Notes: generated by a model from the letters alone, not told the origin. A DNA stretch of 64,000 bases from JBKCUI01 sp052161625 (GCA_052161625.1 CP197412.1), one strand, 5' to 3'. Positions 37,388-46,890 are shown, numbered from the stretch's first letter. Numbers and translations are program-made.

Positions 37388-38629
37388 ATGCACAACGAAC
37401 AACTCGCTCTAGCATCCAGGCTGAAGAACGCCCGTAAAAACGCGAACCTCACCCAAGATCAGGTTGCCCAAAGCCTCGCGCTCCAGCGTACGGCGATTGT
37501 TCAAATCGAAGCGGGAAACCGAGCCGTGAGCACTCTGGAATTGAGCAAATTGGCACAACTCTATGGTTGCCCAATCTCCAGCTTTTTCTCGAGCGACGTC
37601 ACTCCGATCGAAGAAGATGCATTGGTAGCATTATTTCGAGCAACGCAAACGGAAGGTGACGGTGCCCCGTGGCAAGCGGAGGTTGCTCGATATCTTGAGA
37701 TCTGTCGGGCTGGAGTCGAATTGGATCGGTTGTTGGATCGCCCACCGCACGCTGGTCCGCCATCGTATCAGTTGTCTCAACCGCAGAGCACTATGGAAGC
37801 TGTGGAACAAGGCGAGCTAGTGGCAGAAAATGAACGCCGCCGGTTGAGCCTTGGACATAATCCAATTGCTGACATGGCCGAGCTCATCAATGGACAAAAC
37901 ATCTGGGCATCCGGAGCCGTATTGCCAGATGAAATGTCCGGCCTGTTTTTGCATCACAGCTCGATCGGTTTGTTCATTCTGGTGAATTTCGATCATCCTC
38001 GGGCACGAAAACGTTTCTCGTACGCGCACGAATATGCTCACGCACTGTTAGATCGTGGAGCGACTGCAACCGTTTCAATTGCTGCTGACAGAAGGAAGCT
38101 GACTGAGGTCAGGGCTAATGCTTTTGCTGCTTCTCTCCTGCTCCCGAGAACGGGCGTTTACGCCTTCCTAGAATCGCGGTTTAAGGCTAGCCCAAGTGTA
38201 TTTGACCAAGCAGTATACGATCCGATGGCAGAGGAAGATCGCGGTGAAGTAAAGGCTTCTCGCCGAGCAGCCGCCTTTTCCCAAGTCCTTACCTTTGAAG
38301 ACGTGGCCGCACTTTCACACCATTTCGGCGTGAGCTATCAAGCCGCTCTATTTAGATTGAAGAGCTTAGCCATCGTGAATGCACCCGAGTTTGAGGAACT
38401 GCGAGAAAAGGAGAACCTTGGCTTGCGGTTCCTAGAATTGTTGGAGCTGTGGGACGATCTGTATGGCAAAGAAACCCGCTCTCCAGACCGAGAACTCATT
38501 AGTCAGGTCGTTCACCTTGCAATGGAAGCTTTCCGAAGAGAAGAAATCTCGTCCGGGAAAATGAGGGATCTGAGCAAATTGCTTGGAGTGCCCTCAAAAG
38601 AACTGCTTCAATTGGCAGAGGCTACTTGA
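37388..38629 (+). CDS. XRE-family regulator with ImmA/IrrE metallopeptidase domain (antitoxin)
   Basis: 413 residues. Residues ~5-65 are an XRE helix-turn-helix (LKNARKNANLTQDQVAQSLA, ALQRTAIVQIEAGNRAVS). Residues ~150-300 form an ImmA/IrrE zinc peptidase with HEYAH in FSYAHEYAHALLDR and the downstream EVRANAFAASLLLP. Proteins of this build pair with toxins as COG2856-type antitoxins. It is 28 bp upstream of the PIN toxin gene and divergent from the Pycsar/DUF2188 unit. The HTH presumably represses its own promoter in the 181 bp divergent gap. Confidence 0.92.
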   Translation: MHNEQLALASRLKNARKNANLTQDQVAQSLALQRTAIVQIEAGNRAVSTLELSKLAQLYGCPISSFFSSDVTPIEEDALVALFRATQTEGDGAPWQAEVARYLEICRAGVELDRLLDRPPHAGPPSYQLSQPQSTMEAVEQGELVAENERRRLSLGHNPIADMAELINGQNIWASGAVLPDEMSGLFLHHSSIGLFILVNFDHPRARKRFSYAHEYAHALLDRGATATVSIAADRRKLTEVRANAFAASLLLPRTGVYAFLESRFKASPSVFDQAVYDPMAEEDRGEVKASRRAAAFSQVLTFEDVAALSHHFGVSYQAALFRLKSLAIVNAPEFEELREKENLGLRFLELLELWDDLYGKETRSPDRELISQVVHLAMEAFRREEISSGKMRDLSKLLGVPSKELLQLAEAT

Positions 38630-38657
38630 TTCCTCGTTACGCCAAGGATGAGCAGCG

Positions 38658-39182
38658 ATGACCACAAGCGTTGTCATTACCGACACGAGCGTGCTGATCA
38701 ACTTCTTAGTGCTCGATCAGCTTCATGTACTCTCTCAACTGACAGAATTTGATTTCTCCGTGACTGAGCATGTTCGCGCGGAGATCACGGAGCATTTTCC
38801 AGAGCAGCTTCAACGGCTAAACGCTGCATTCGAAGCTGGCTCAATCAACGAGATCTGTGTGACCGACATTGTCGAAGTTCGGCTTTTCGCAGAACTGACA
38901 ACCCAAGGTCTTGGCATCGGCGAGTGTTCGGCGGTAGCTGTCGCGTTGAATCGAGGGATCAGGATTGCGATCGATGACAAGCGAGCAATTAAGAAGATAC
39001 GTCGACTTGGCTACAACCTAGACACGATAAGCACTTCGGAGCTTACTGTCTGCCTGATCAAAGCAGCTATTCTTACCGTCGAAGAGGCCGACAACTTCAA
39101 GAAGATCTGGGAAGAGGAATATCGATTCAAACTACCATTCAGCAGTTTCGCCGAGTTTATCGAGCCAAAGTCGAGCGAGTAG
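38658..39182 (+). CDS. PIN-domain toxin
   Basis: 174 residues, with AAGGATGAG upstream. PIN-domain acids are seen in ITDTSVLINFL, GIGECSAVAVAL and AIDDKRAIKKI. Domain order and length fit the COG2402/DUF3368-like toxins that partner XRE-ImmA/IrrE antitoxins. It is a presumed metal-dependent ribonuclease. It is the second gene of the pair. Confidence 0.88.
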   Translation: MTTSVVITDTSVLINFLVLDQLHVLSQLTEFDFSVTEHVRAEITEHFPEQLQRLNAAFEAGSINEICVTDIVEVRLFAELTTQGLGIGECSAVAVALNRGIRIAIDDKRAIKKIRRLGYNLDTISTSELTVCLIKAAILTVEEADNFKKIWEEEYRFKLPFSSFAEFIEPKSSE

Positions 39183-39375
39183 TTCGAATCTAGCTGCTGC
39201 GTCAGGCTAACGTATCACCAGTCTCCTTCCTCAAGAGCCGCCCATTTTCCACGAAAAAATTCGCATTCGGGCCTAACATGGTGCCGTTCGCAAGGCGACT
39301 TTCTTAGTTTATCGCTGGCCTCCAGTTAAAATCACTTCACCAATCCAAATAGCCTTTCCCCGGCTAGCTAAAGAT

Positions 39376-39462
39376 ATGGGGACCCCCAAGAAATCCAAAA
39401 AACGCATTCCTCCAGCAGAGCGCAATTCGCTCAGGCAATCCTGCCTGGGCGCAATGCGTTAA
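39376..39462 (+). CDS. 28-residue basic peptide ORF
   Basis: Reads MGTPKKSKKRIPPAER then a cysteine-containing end. The second copy at 46924 keeps all but two of these residues (K to R, N to I), but in that copy the frame continues into the membrane ORF. It might be a real peptide, or a leader whose ribosome site and RNA fold control the next ORF. The GGCAATCC-GCC hairpin lies inside it. Confidence 0.45.
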   Translation: MGTPKKSKKRIPPAERNSLRQSCLGAMR

Positions 39463-39478
39463 TGCAAAGGAGTGCGTT

Positions 39479-39622
39479 ATGAAAACTTGGGTGGACGACC
39501 TCCCGGTAGCAAATAGTAAGGAAGAGATTGAGTTCATCTTGTTGCTCGTCCAACACGCAGTGGCAATTTTCGCGATCTATGTGACCGTGATTATGATCGC
39601 CGTGTACTTGTTGCTACTTTAG
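39479..39622 (+). CDS. 47-residue single-pass membrane peptide
   Basis: Starts at an ATG with AAGGAG 7 bases ahead. A polar N-terminus with acidic SKEEIEF is followed by one long hydrophobic helix ending AVYLLLL. The paralogue at 47029 has many base changes but mostly silent or conservative ones (for example CAA/CAG, CAC/CAT, GTG/GTT), so the protein has been under selection. No family is known to me. Single-pass peptides of this size near TA and defence genes can be type I-like toxins, but that is a guess. Confidence 0.65.
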   Translation: MKTWVDDLPVANSKEEIEFILLLVQHAVAIFAIYVTVIMIAVYLLLL

Positions 39623-39629
39623 GTTGTCG

Positions 39630-39655
39630 GGCTTCCTTTCGGGGAAGCCATTTTT
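39630..39655 (+). terminator. Terminator after the small membrane ORF, copy A
   Basis: Stem GGCTTCC / GGAAGCC around TTTCGG, followed by ATTTTT. The counterpart after copy B is at about 47189-47208 (GGCTTCCC TTCG GGGGAGCC). Confidence 0.8.
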
Positions 39656-39835
39656 CCAAAACAAATTCCTTCAACCGCAAGTACTCTGAATCACAGGCCG
39701 TCTGACCTCACCGAGTAACTCTGCTTTTCCCGGCAGGCTAAACATAAGGGAAACCCTTCGTTTTTGAACCGCAAATAGCCACCCATGCAGCCGCCATTCG
39801 ACACGCCCGCCAATTCCGGCGGGTGTGCCGAGTTT

Positions 39836-40198
39836 TTACGTTTCACGGTTATCAAGTCCATTGATCAAGCCCGATAGCATGCGAGAAATTTCTTCGAGTT
39901 GTGATTTGAGTTCAGCGTGCTTGGACTCGTCGATCAAGCCTCGACGCTTGGCGAGCTCGAGTTGGGGGACGCATTCTTGGACGGAGCCTCGTGCAATGCC
40001 GAAGAAGTGTTTGCGATCTGCTTTGGTGAACCGGCCGTTGCCCTCGGCGATGTTTGATGAGATAGACAACGCGGCGCGGTTGAGTTGATCGACGAGGAAT
40101 CCGTAGCCGCGTTGAAATTGTTCGGTGGCGGTGCAGACTGCGTCAGCGAAGTCGACGGATTTTTGGTAGACGAGAAGCTTCTCGAAGGCGATTGCCAT
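39836..40198 (-). CDS. Four-helix-bundle protein, S23 type, copy A
   Basis: 120 residues: FEKLLVYQKSVDFADAV, RGYGFLVDQLNRAALSISSN, IAEGNGRFTKADRKHF and FFGIARGSVQECVPQLELA mark the family first described from 23S rRNA intervening sequences. The same fold serves as the Avd accessory protein of diversity-generating retroelements, but no reverse transcriptase is nearby. Such proteins form pentamers and bind nucleic acid. There are about eight amino acid differences from copy B. It lies inside the duplicated module. Confidence 0.92.
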   Translation of the reverse strand: MAIAFEKLLVYQKSVDFADAVCTATEQFQRGYGFLVDQLNRAALSISSNIAEGNGRFTKADRKHFFGIARGSVQECVPQLELAKRRGLIDESKHAELKSQLEEISRMLSGLINGLDNRET

Positions 40199-40444
40199 AA
40201 GTCTCTCGGGCGGAGGAGAAGGGATGGTCTAGGAGTGACCGATTAGATGGGGCGTTAGATTGCAGCAATCGTGTTTGAGCGGGCCGCGGTTTTAGAAAGT
40301 AGAGAGTGGTGAGTAGACCGAGTCGAGAGGGAGAAAGAAGATTTGGTAGTTGGATCGGTGCGAGGAGTGCGATGCAAACCTACTCCGACCCTGTTTTTCT
40401 ACTATCTACTTTCTCCCCTCGACTCTCTATTCGCCGAAGGCGAA
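40199..40444. other. Non-coding part of module A with imperfect inverted repeat
   Basis: A 245 bp region upstream of the four-helix gene. The pair GAGTCGAGAGGGAGAAAG / CTTTCTCCCCTCGACTC can fold into a large hairpin, and ATTCGCCGAAGGCGAAT at 40430-40446 is a perfect small hairpin adjoining the tRNA-like end. On the minus strand this small hairpin sits where the terminator of a tRNA gene would be. Confidence 0.6.
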
Positions 40445-40459
40445 TCGGGGTGACAGGAC
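40445..40459 (-). other. tRNA-Pro-like 3' end fragment (candidate attachment site), copy A
   Basis: On the minus strand this reads GTCCTGTCACCCCGA, the last ~14 bases of a tRNA-Pro whose acceptor 3' strand is CACCCCG plus discriminator A. The rest of the tRNA is absent. The same end with the T-arm is found at 48004-48027. Confidence 0.6.
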
Positions 40460-40783
40460 ACCAGTTGAACTTTTTTCTCGAGGGGTTGTTGAGTTGCAAA
40501 CATCGCAACCTCAGGTCTGCCGCGATGTTGTGTCAGCACTTGCCTAATCCGTTTCGCGTAAACGAGCCCGATTGTTTCAAGATTCGCGCACACCAGGGTG
40601 CGAAACTTCGGCCAGTTTGTTTGCCCCGCAACCTGATCCGGTCTAGGTGACCAGAGCGAATTAACTTGCGATTCGTAACGGGCCATGAAAACCGGAAGTT
40701 CACCGACCTGAATTCGGCGGCAAACAATTGATCGAGCTGCTAGAATCATACCCTTCGATCCTCCCCAATAAAAAGAATTGCCC

Positions 40784-41359
40784 ATGTCAGACGTTACTCG
40801 CATCTTGTCGCAAATGGAATCGGGTGATCCGACGGCAGCGGAACAATTATTTCCCCTGGTGTATCAGGAGTTGAGAAGGCTTGCCAAAATTCGTATGGCC
40901 AGCGAACGCGCTGATCATTCGCTGCAAGCAACGGGATTGGTACATGAAGCATACTTGCGTTTGGTGGACATCGACGTTGCTCAGCATTGGGATTCTCGTG
41001 GTCATTTCTTCACAGTCGCTGCAGAAACGATGCGTCGAATTCTGATTGACAATGCCCGACGTAGACGCCGCGCCAAGCATGGAGGGGACTTTCATCGCGA
41101 GAGTCCTGATGTTCTTGATGAGCTGGTGGCGTCGCTTCCAGACCAAGATCTGCTCGCATTGGATGAGGCCATGGAGAAATTGGCGATTCAGGATGAATCA
41201 GCCGCTCATCTGATCAAACTTCGCTTCTATGCGGGCTTGAGCATGCCTCAAATCGCACAAGCTCTTGGTCGCTCTTTGCGATCCATTGAACGGGAATGGC
41301 GATACGCTCGAAGTTGGTTGCATCGCGAAATCTCCGCAAAAGACACGCCCGTCACGTGA
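40784..41359 (+). CDS. ECF sigma factor of the kinase-associated (ECF-STK) group
   Basis: 191 residues from the ATG at 40784. Typical of the TIGR02999-like group found in planctomycetes and Acidobacteria: LFPLVYQELRRLAKIRM, LQATGLVHEAYLRLVD, FFTVAAETMRRILIDNARRR and, in region 4, RFYAGLSMPQIAQALGRSLR. In planctomycetes these sit beside Ser/Thr kinases that are thought to control them by phosphorylation, and a TPR kinase is indeed two genes downstream. Lies at the left edge of the tRNA-Pro-flanked cassette. Confidence 0.93.
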   Translation: MSDVTRILSQMESGDPTAAEQLFPLVYQELRRLAKIRMASERADHSLQATGLVHEAYLRLVDIDVAQHWDSRGHFFTVAAETMRRILIDNARRRRRAKHGGDFHRESPDVLDELVASLPDQDLLALDEAMEKLAIQDESAAHLIKLRFYAGLSMPQIAQALGRSLRSIEREWRYARSWLHREISAKDTPVT

Positions 41360-41562
41360 TTTCGAAAAATCGAGTGAGATTCTTGGCGGGGTTGGGGTGG
41401 CAGCATCGCATTCCTATGTAGAGACGCTGCAATTCAGACAATCGAATGTAGTTGGCACACTACGAGTTACGCCCGCTGTCCGCATTCTTTCGACTCCGAT
41501 CACAATCGTCTCTGTTCACCGAATGATGTATCCGCACCTTTCACGCAAACGAGGAAACAACG

Positions 41563-42825
41563 ATGCGACAGAAGCCACAATCCCTTTCGTGCTTTACTCT
41601 AGCCCTCCTGACTCCTAAAAATCAGCATGTGCAACACGAACAAGGAGAATTGAGACCTTTTTCAATTCGATCTGCCCCATCCAGCCCAAGGTTTTTGCAA
41701 TCAAGAGGCCGATTCATCTTCACGGCCGCCATGATTTGTTTGATGATTCTGACAACTCCAGTCAAAGGGCAATCGGGAAAACCGAAACAGCCTCCGTTAC
41801 CGCCGGTTCGGTATCAGGTTCAATTGTGGATGGTTCCAGGCGCCACGAATTACGATGTCACCGATACGAACAATCAACGCCAGACGGTTGGTTCGGTGGG
41901 TGTCGACCTAGACGGCAACGGAGTGGCTGACGGTAGCCACGGATTCTTCTACGACCCAGACTTAGACCTGGATATTGGACTTGACCTGAACGATGTCGTC
42001 GCGGGAATTCCTGCTGGTTGGTACATTAGAAAGGCAACAGCCGTTAACGAAGTCGGACACATCACTGCTCACATTGAACCAACTGCTAATATGACAGGGA
42101 GCAACAGTCTGTCTGTGCTTCAAGCGGTCGTCATCGATATGAACCAGGTCCCGCCAAGCCTGCAAGTCATCCCAGATCGAGCTTTCACGGTTTATTCAGT
42201 CGCAGGAGATATTAATGACCTGGGGTACGTAATGGTTCGTTATAAAAAAGTCGATGGTACTTGGGGGCACTACGTTTACGACGTCTACGACACCGACCCG
42301 TCAACTGCGATCGACGACTTGGGGGTTTCGGCGGCTGGAGCGGCTGATCCGAAAATCAACAATGCCGGCGTCATTGTTGGGCAGCTTAGCAACGGTAACG
42401 GTTATCGCACATCCCTAAGTGGTGGATATGCTACGTTGAACGGACTACTTCCGTATGCAATCAATGAGAACAGCGCGTTCTGCGGTAGTGCTACGGTAAC
42501 GACTACGAAGCCGCGTGGTACGGCGAATTATGCATTCGTGTACGATTCCTCACTAACCTTGAATAAGATCGCCAACACCGCCACTGACCTGAATGAATCG
42601 CTGGACTCCGTCGTTTTTTACTATTGGCTGAATCACCGGACATTTGGCAATCTGAACATTAAAGATTTGCTCGACCCGAGTGATCCAAATTCCAGCCTTA
42701 TAGCCCCTAGTTGCAGAACGATGACAGATCGTAACCCTGTGACAAACTTTCCTCTTTTAGGTGGATACACGACTATCGGCGGAATTTCTATGGGAGTTCA
42801 CTTGATTCCTGTACCTGCTCCATAG
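41563..42825 (+). CDS. Exported HAF-repeat-like protein
   Basis: 420 residues, with GAGGAAAC 9 bases before the ATG. A long basic n-region precedes the hydrophobic core FTAAMICLMILTTPVKGQ at ~53-70, which is a signal peptide. The mature part repeats a theme close to HAF extracellular repeats: VGVDLDGNGVADGSHGFFYD, INDLGYVMVRYK, INNAGVIVGQL and AINENSAFCGS, about 40-60 residues apart. It is probably a beta-propeller-like secreted or cell-surface protein. It lies between the sigma factor and the kinase, so it may be part of their signalling unit or its target. Confidence 0.7.
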   Translation: MRQKPQSLSCFTLALLTPKNQHVQHEQGELRPFSIRSAPSSPRFLQSRGRFIFTAAMICLMILTTPVKGQSGKPKQPPLPPVRYQVQLWMVPGATNYDVTDTNNQRQTVGSVGVDLDGNGVADGSHGFFYDPDLDLDIGLDLNDVVAGIPAGWYIRKATAVNEVGHITAHIEPTANMTGSNSLSVLQAVVIDMNQVPPSLQVIPDRAFTVYSVAGDINDLGYVMVRYKKVDGTWGHYVYDVYDTDPSTAIDDLGVSAAGAADPKINNAGVIVGQLSNGNGYRTSLSGGYATLNGLLPYAINENSAFCGSATVTTTKPRGTANYAFVYDSSLTLNKIANTATDLNESLDSVVFYYWLNHRTFGNLNIKDLLDPSDPNSSLIAPSCRTMTDRNPVTNFPLLGGYTTIGGISMGVHLIPVPAP

Positions 42826-42966
42826 GGAACAGTCGCAAACAAGAATGCCGTTCGAACGATACTCGCGGCGGCATTCCGAGTGGAAAAATGATCGCTGCAG
42901 TCTACTAAAATACCTCCCGGCGGCTTTGGTGTTCCGATCTATCGTGGTCTTCGTTGAGTCTTCAAA

Positions 42967-45900
42967 ATGAAAAGCGATGATAACGTCAAATCGTTGTTCT
43001 TGAGCTTAATCGATCTAGCAACCGAGTCGGAGCGGATGGCTTTCTTGGACGAACATTGCGGAAGCAATAGTGCACTTCGGCAAGAGCTCGAAGCATTGTT
43101 GCAGCACGACCGTGAGGGAGGGAGCTTCCTAGCCAAGCAAGCTTTTGCGACGCAGGCCCATCTTGCAGATGAGCATTTCTCTGACAGTATTCCTTGCCAT
43201 CGCGAACAGTTAGGTACTGTCATCGCTGGAAAGTACACACTTGCAGAAACGATTGGTGAGGGAGGAATGGGTTCCGTTTGGAGGGCCAAGCAGTCGGAGC
43301 CTGTGAAGCGTTTCGTAGCGGTCAAGCTCATTAAGGCAGGGATGGATTCCAAACAGGTGGTGGCTCGCTTTGATGCCGAGAGGCAAGCCCTCGCGCTGAT
43401 GGATCACCCGAACATTGCCAAGGTGCTCGATGGAGGACTGCATGATGGGCGACCGTACTTTGTGATGGAATTGGTCAAGGGTGTTCCGATCACGGAGTAC
43501 TGCGATCATGAAAAGCTTACACCACATCAACGTCTCGAACTTTTCGTCTCTGTCTGTAACGCCATCCAGCATGCGCACCAGAAGGGAATCATCCACCGTG
43601 ATATAAAACCGTCGAACGTCCTAGTCGCCATGTACGACGACCAGCCTGTGGTGAAGGTGATTGACTTCGGCGTGGCCAAGGCAACAGGCGGCAACTTGAC
43701 CGAAGCGACTATCGATACCGGATTCGGTAGCGTGGTCGGAACCCCTCAGTACATGAGTCCAGAACAAGCGACTTTCAATAATCTGGACATCGATACACGT
43801 TCCGATGTGTATGCTCTTGGTATCTTGCTCTATGAACTCCTCGCTGGCAGTACACCATTTTCCGCAAAGGAACTGCAACAGAAAGGCCTGCTGGAAATTC
43901 TGAGAGTAGTGCGAGAGGAGGAGCCGCCCCGACCTTCGACGAGACTCAGCACCGCCAACGCTCTCCCGTCCCTCTCCGCTCAACGCGGCACGGAACCCAA
44001 GAAGCTCGCAGGGCTTTTGCGCAACGAGCTTGATTGGATTGTGATGAAGGCACTGGAGAAGGATCGTAAACGCAGATATGAAACCGCCAACGGCTTCGCA
44101 GCAGATGTACAACGCTATCTAGCGGGCGAACCTGTTCAGGCCCATCCGCCCAGTAGAACATATCGACTCAGTAAGTTCGTGCGGCGAAACCGAGTGCAGG
44201 TAATGGCGGGGGCGGCTGTGTCCCTGGCACTAGTTGCCGGGGTCGTTGGCACGCGATGGCAGGCAATCGAAGCCGAGCAGGCACGGGCAGGTGAAGCCAA
44301 GCGGGCCGAGGCAGAGAGGGACGCCAGGGAAGAGGCGGTCAAAAACCTCACCTTCGCAAAGAAGGGCAACGAGATCCTCGGCTCTATCTTCAAAGGACTT
44401 AACCCGAAGGCGAACTTCACCACGGTCGGAGAGCTGACCCAGGCATTAAAGGACAGCTTGAATAAGGCCGTTCGAGAATTGGAAGGCTCTGCTATCGGTG
44501 ACCCGCTTGTTGTGGCGGAAATGCAGGACACACTGGGTGAATCGTTGTTGGGTTTGGGGGATGCGGAGCAAGCAATACTCTTATTCGAAAAAGCTTCCGA
44601 GACCCGAAAAAACAAGCTAGGGATTAACCACGCCGACACGCTCAAAAGCATGAATGACCTTGCAGTAAGCTACCTGGGAATCGGGAGGCAAGATCTTGCT
44701 ATGCCGATCTTCGAGGACATTCTGAAGCTCAGGAAGGCCAATCTTGGGGCTGATCACTCCGCCACACTCAAAAGCATGGGCAACTTGGCAACGGGCTACA
44801 GCGCCGCGGGGAATCAAGATCTGGCCCTGCAGCTTAGCGAGGAAACACTGAAGCTTTCAAAAACGAAGCTGGGGACCGACCACACCACTACGCTTCAAAG
44901 CATGAATAACTTGGCGATGGACTACCTGAACGCCGGGAAGCTGGAACTCGCGCTTCCACTTTTTGAGGAAACCCTAAAGCTCCGTACCGCCAAGTTGGGT
45001 GCGGACCACACCCAAACACTTCGAAGCATGAACGATCTAGCCGAATGCTACAGGGACGCGGGGAATTTGAAACTCGCACTGCCGCTCTTAGAGAAAACCT
45101 TAAGGCTTCGGAAGGCTAAGCTAGGGGACCAACACCCAGACACGCTCAGCACCATGGACAGTCTCGCAGGGAGTTACGAGGGCGTGGGGAAGCTGGATCT
45201 TGCACTGCCGCTTTTTGAGGAAGTCCTGAAGCTTCGGAAGACCAAACTGGGTGACGATCACCCCCAAACGCTCATCAGCATGAACAACTTGGCAAATGGC
45301 TACCGCTATGCCGGGAAACTGGATCTTGCCATGAAGCTCTTGGAGGAAACCCTCAAGCTCAGTACTGCAAAGCTGGGTGCCAACCACCCCGCCACGCTCA
45401 CCAACATGAACAACTTGGCACAATGCTACAGCGATGCCGGGAAACCGGAAATAGCCCTGCAGCTCCACGAAGAAACTTTACGACTCGCAAAGGCTAACCT
45501 TGGCGTAGACCATCCTCATACGCTGAGCAGTATGGGCAGCGTAGCAGAAGGCTACAGGGTCGTTGGTAAGCTCGATCTTGCGCTTCCGCTTTTGGAGGAA
45601 ACCTTGAAACTCAAAAAGGTCAAGCTGGGGTTCTACCACCCCAGCACGCTCAACAGCATGAACAGCCTCGCGTTGTGCTACCAAGCCGACGAGAAGTTGG
45701 ATTTGGCACTGCCGCTCTACACGGAAACACTGAAACTTCGTATTGAAAAGCTGGGCGCAGACCACCCCGATACACTCCAAAGCATGAACAACCTTGGATT
45801 TGGATACCATGCCGCAGGTCAGCTGGATTTGGCTCTGCCACTTTACGAGGAAACCCTGAAGCTCAAGAAGACTAAGATGGGAGAAGACCACCCCGCTACG

Positions 45901-46578
45901 CTCAGCAGCATGAACAATTTGGCGGAGGGTTATAAGGCCGCTGGTAAGCTGGATTTTGCCCTGCAGCTCCACGAAGAAACCCTAAAGCTCCGTATTGCCA
46001 GGATGGGGGCCGACCACCCGAACACACATGACAGCATGATGAACCTGGGAGCCACTTACTCAACGCTCAAACAGGGGGAGAAGGCAGCAGCGATTTTGAA
46101 AGCGTTAGTCTCGCATCAACGAATTCGTAACCCCAAAGACGATTCTCGTTTTGCCAGGCTGCTCGCCCAAGTATCGAACGAACTGCTGACGTGCGGTCAA
46201 TTCGCCGATGCCGAAGAGTTGCTCCGCGAATGCTGGGAAATCCGGAATAGAAAAGAACCTGACGTCTGGTCTACGTTCAACACGATGTCGCAGCTCGGTG
46301 GGGCGCTGCTTGGCCAGAAGGAATATGCCGAGGCCGAGTCGTTGTTGGTGAAGGGCTACGAAGGAATGAAGGAACGCGAAGAAAAGATTCCGCCGAAAGG
46401 AGCCGTCCGACTCCCTGCATCCCTCGATCGACTAATCGAGTTCTACACCGCAACGAACAAGCCGGAAAAGACTGCCAAATACCAATATCTGCGAGCAATG
46501 TATCCAACAACGACGGAAGTTTCATCAATTCCCAAAGGCACAAATAATTTGCCAATTAACTCTAACTCCACACAATAA
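42967..46578 (+). CDS. Ser/Thr protein kinase with 12 kinesin-light-chain-type TPRs
   Basis: 1203 residues. Kinase domain ~90-390: IGEGGMGSVWRAK, lysine in FVAVKLIKAG, catalytic HRDIKPSNVLV, VIDFGVAK, GTPQYMSPEQA. A membrane helix lies near 412-432 (VMAGAAVSLALVAGVVG), then a coiled segment rich in Ala/Glu. From about residue 515 there are 12 TPRs of 42 residues each, marked by LGxDHxxTLxSMxNLA. The repeats in DNA are 126 bp and similar enough to recombine. The N-terminal 80 residues match the usual ECF-STK kinase leader (LFLSLIDLATESERMAFLDE). It probably phosphorylates the sigma factor at 40784, with TPRs as binding surface. Confidence 0.95.
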   Translation: MKSDDNVKSLFLSLIDLATESERMAFLDEHCGSNSALRQELEALLQHDREGGSFLAKQAFATQAHLADEHFSDSIPCHREQLGTVIAGKYTLAETIGEGGMGSVWRAKQSEPVKRFVAVKLIKAGMDSKQVVARFDAERQALALMDHPNIAKVLDGGLHDGRPYFVMELVKGVPITEYCDHEKLTPHQRLELFVSVCNAIQHAHQKGIIHRDIKPSNVLVAMYDDQPVVKVIDFGVAKATGGNLTEATIDTGFGSVVGTPQYMSPEQATFNNLDIDTRSDVYALGILLYELLAGSTPFSAKELQQKGLLEILRVVREEEPPRPSTRLSTANALPSLSAQRGTEPKKLAGLLRNELDWIVMKALEKDRKRRYETANGFAADVQRYLAGEPVQAHPPSRTYRLSKFVRRNRVQVMAGAAVSLALVAGVVGTRWQAIEAEQARAGEAKRAEAERDAREEAVKNLTFAKKGNEILGSIFKGLNPKANFTTVGELTQALKDSLNKAVRELEGSAIGDPLVVAEMQDTLGESLLGLGDAEQAILLFEKASETRKNKLGINHADTLKSMNDLAVSYLGIGRQDLAMPIFEDILKLRKANLGADHSATLKSMGNLATGYSAAGNQDLALQLSEETLKLSKTKLGTDHTTTLQSMNNLAMDYLNAGKLELALPLFEETLKLRTAKLGADHTQTLRSMNDLAECYRDAGNLKLALPLLEKTLRLRKAKLGDQHPDTLSTMDSLAGSYEGVGKLDLALPLFEEVLKLRKTKLGDDHPQTLISMNNLANGYRYAGKLDLAMKLLEETLKLSTAKLGANHPATLTNMNNLAQCYSDAGKPEIALQLHEETLRLAKANLGVDHPHTLSSMGSVAEGYRVVGKLDLALPLLEETLKLKKVKLGFYHPSTLNSMNSLALCYQADEKLDLALPLYTETLKLRIEKLGADHPDTLQSMNNLGFGYHAAGQLDLALPLYEETLKLKKTKMGEDHPATLSSMNNLAEGYKAAGKLDFALQLHEETLKLRIARMGADHPNTHDSMMNLGATYSTLKQGEKAAAILKALVSHQRIRNPKDDSRFARLLAQVSNELLTCGQFADAEELLRECWEIRNRKEPDVWSTFNTMSQLGGALLGQKEYAEAESLLVKGYEGMKEREEKIPPKGAVRLPASLDRLIEFYTATNKPEKTAKYQYLRAMYPTTTEVSSIPKGTNNLPINSNSTQ

Positions 46579-46890
46579 CGAGACTTGCCCTTCCAACTCT
46601 CGTGAAGTGCTTGCGGAAGGGTACTTCATGTGCACGAGGTCACGTTGGACGGTTCACGTTGAGCAATACGGCTTTCACAAATTATTAGCATCAGTTTGGC
46701 GAAACTTGCGATGCATCCCCATAGTTTTCCAATTTGCAGCTAGGTTTATGGTGTCCCTAAGCATGTTCTAAGGTGTAGCAAATAACCCTCAGCTATTGAC
46801 CAACCTATCTAATCACGGGCGATGTTGGTGCCGACGAAGGTGCCGTTTTCTTTTCGCTACAGACAATTGAAATAGAATATTCGTAAGCAG
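46579..46890. other. Gene-free gap between kinase and module B
   Basis: About 310 bp. No ORF or repeat was recognised; no clear terminator for the kinase gene was seen. Confidence 0.5.

Larger units (their letters stand above)
39343..40459. repeat. 1.1 kb duplicated module, copy A
   Basis: Matches 46891-48017 over its whole length. Layout in order: conserved CCCCGGCTAGCTAAAGATAT, a 28-codon ORF, a 47-codon membrane ORF, a hairpin terminator, a conserved GGCAGGCTAAACATAAGGG block, a CCCGCC/GGCGGG hairpin, a four-helix-bundle gene on the minus strand, a ~200 bp non-coding part with an imperfect inverted repeat (GAGTCGAGAGGGAGAAAG at 40319 against CTTTCTCCCCTCGACTC at 40409), and finally a tRNA-Pro-like 3' fragment. 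The membrane ORF is the most diverged part; the remainder is nearly identical. Confidence 0.9.

Noticed and set aside
39836..40198. Diversity-generating retroelement suggested by the Avd-like four-helix fold
   Set aside because: No reverse transcriptase, template repeat or variable-repeat target in the window.
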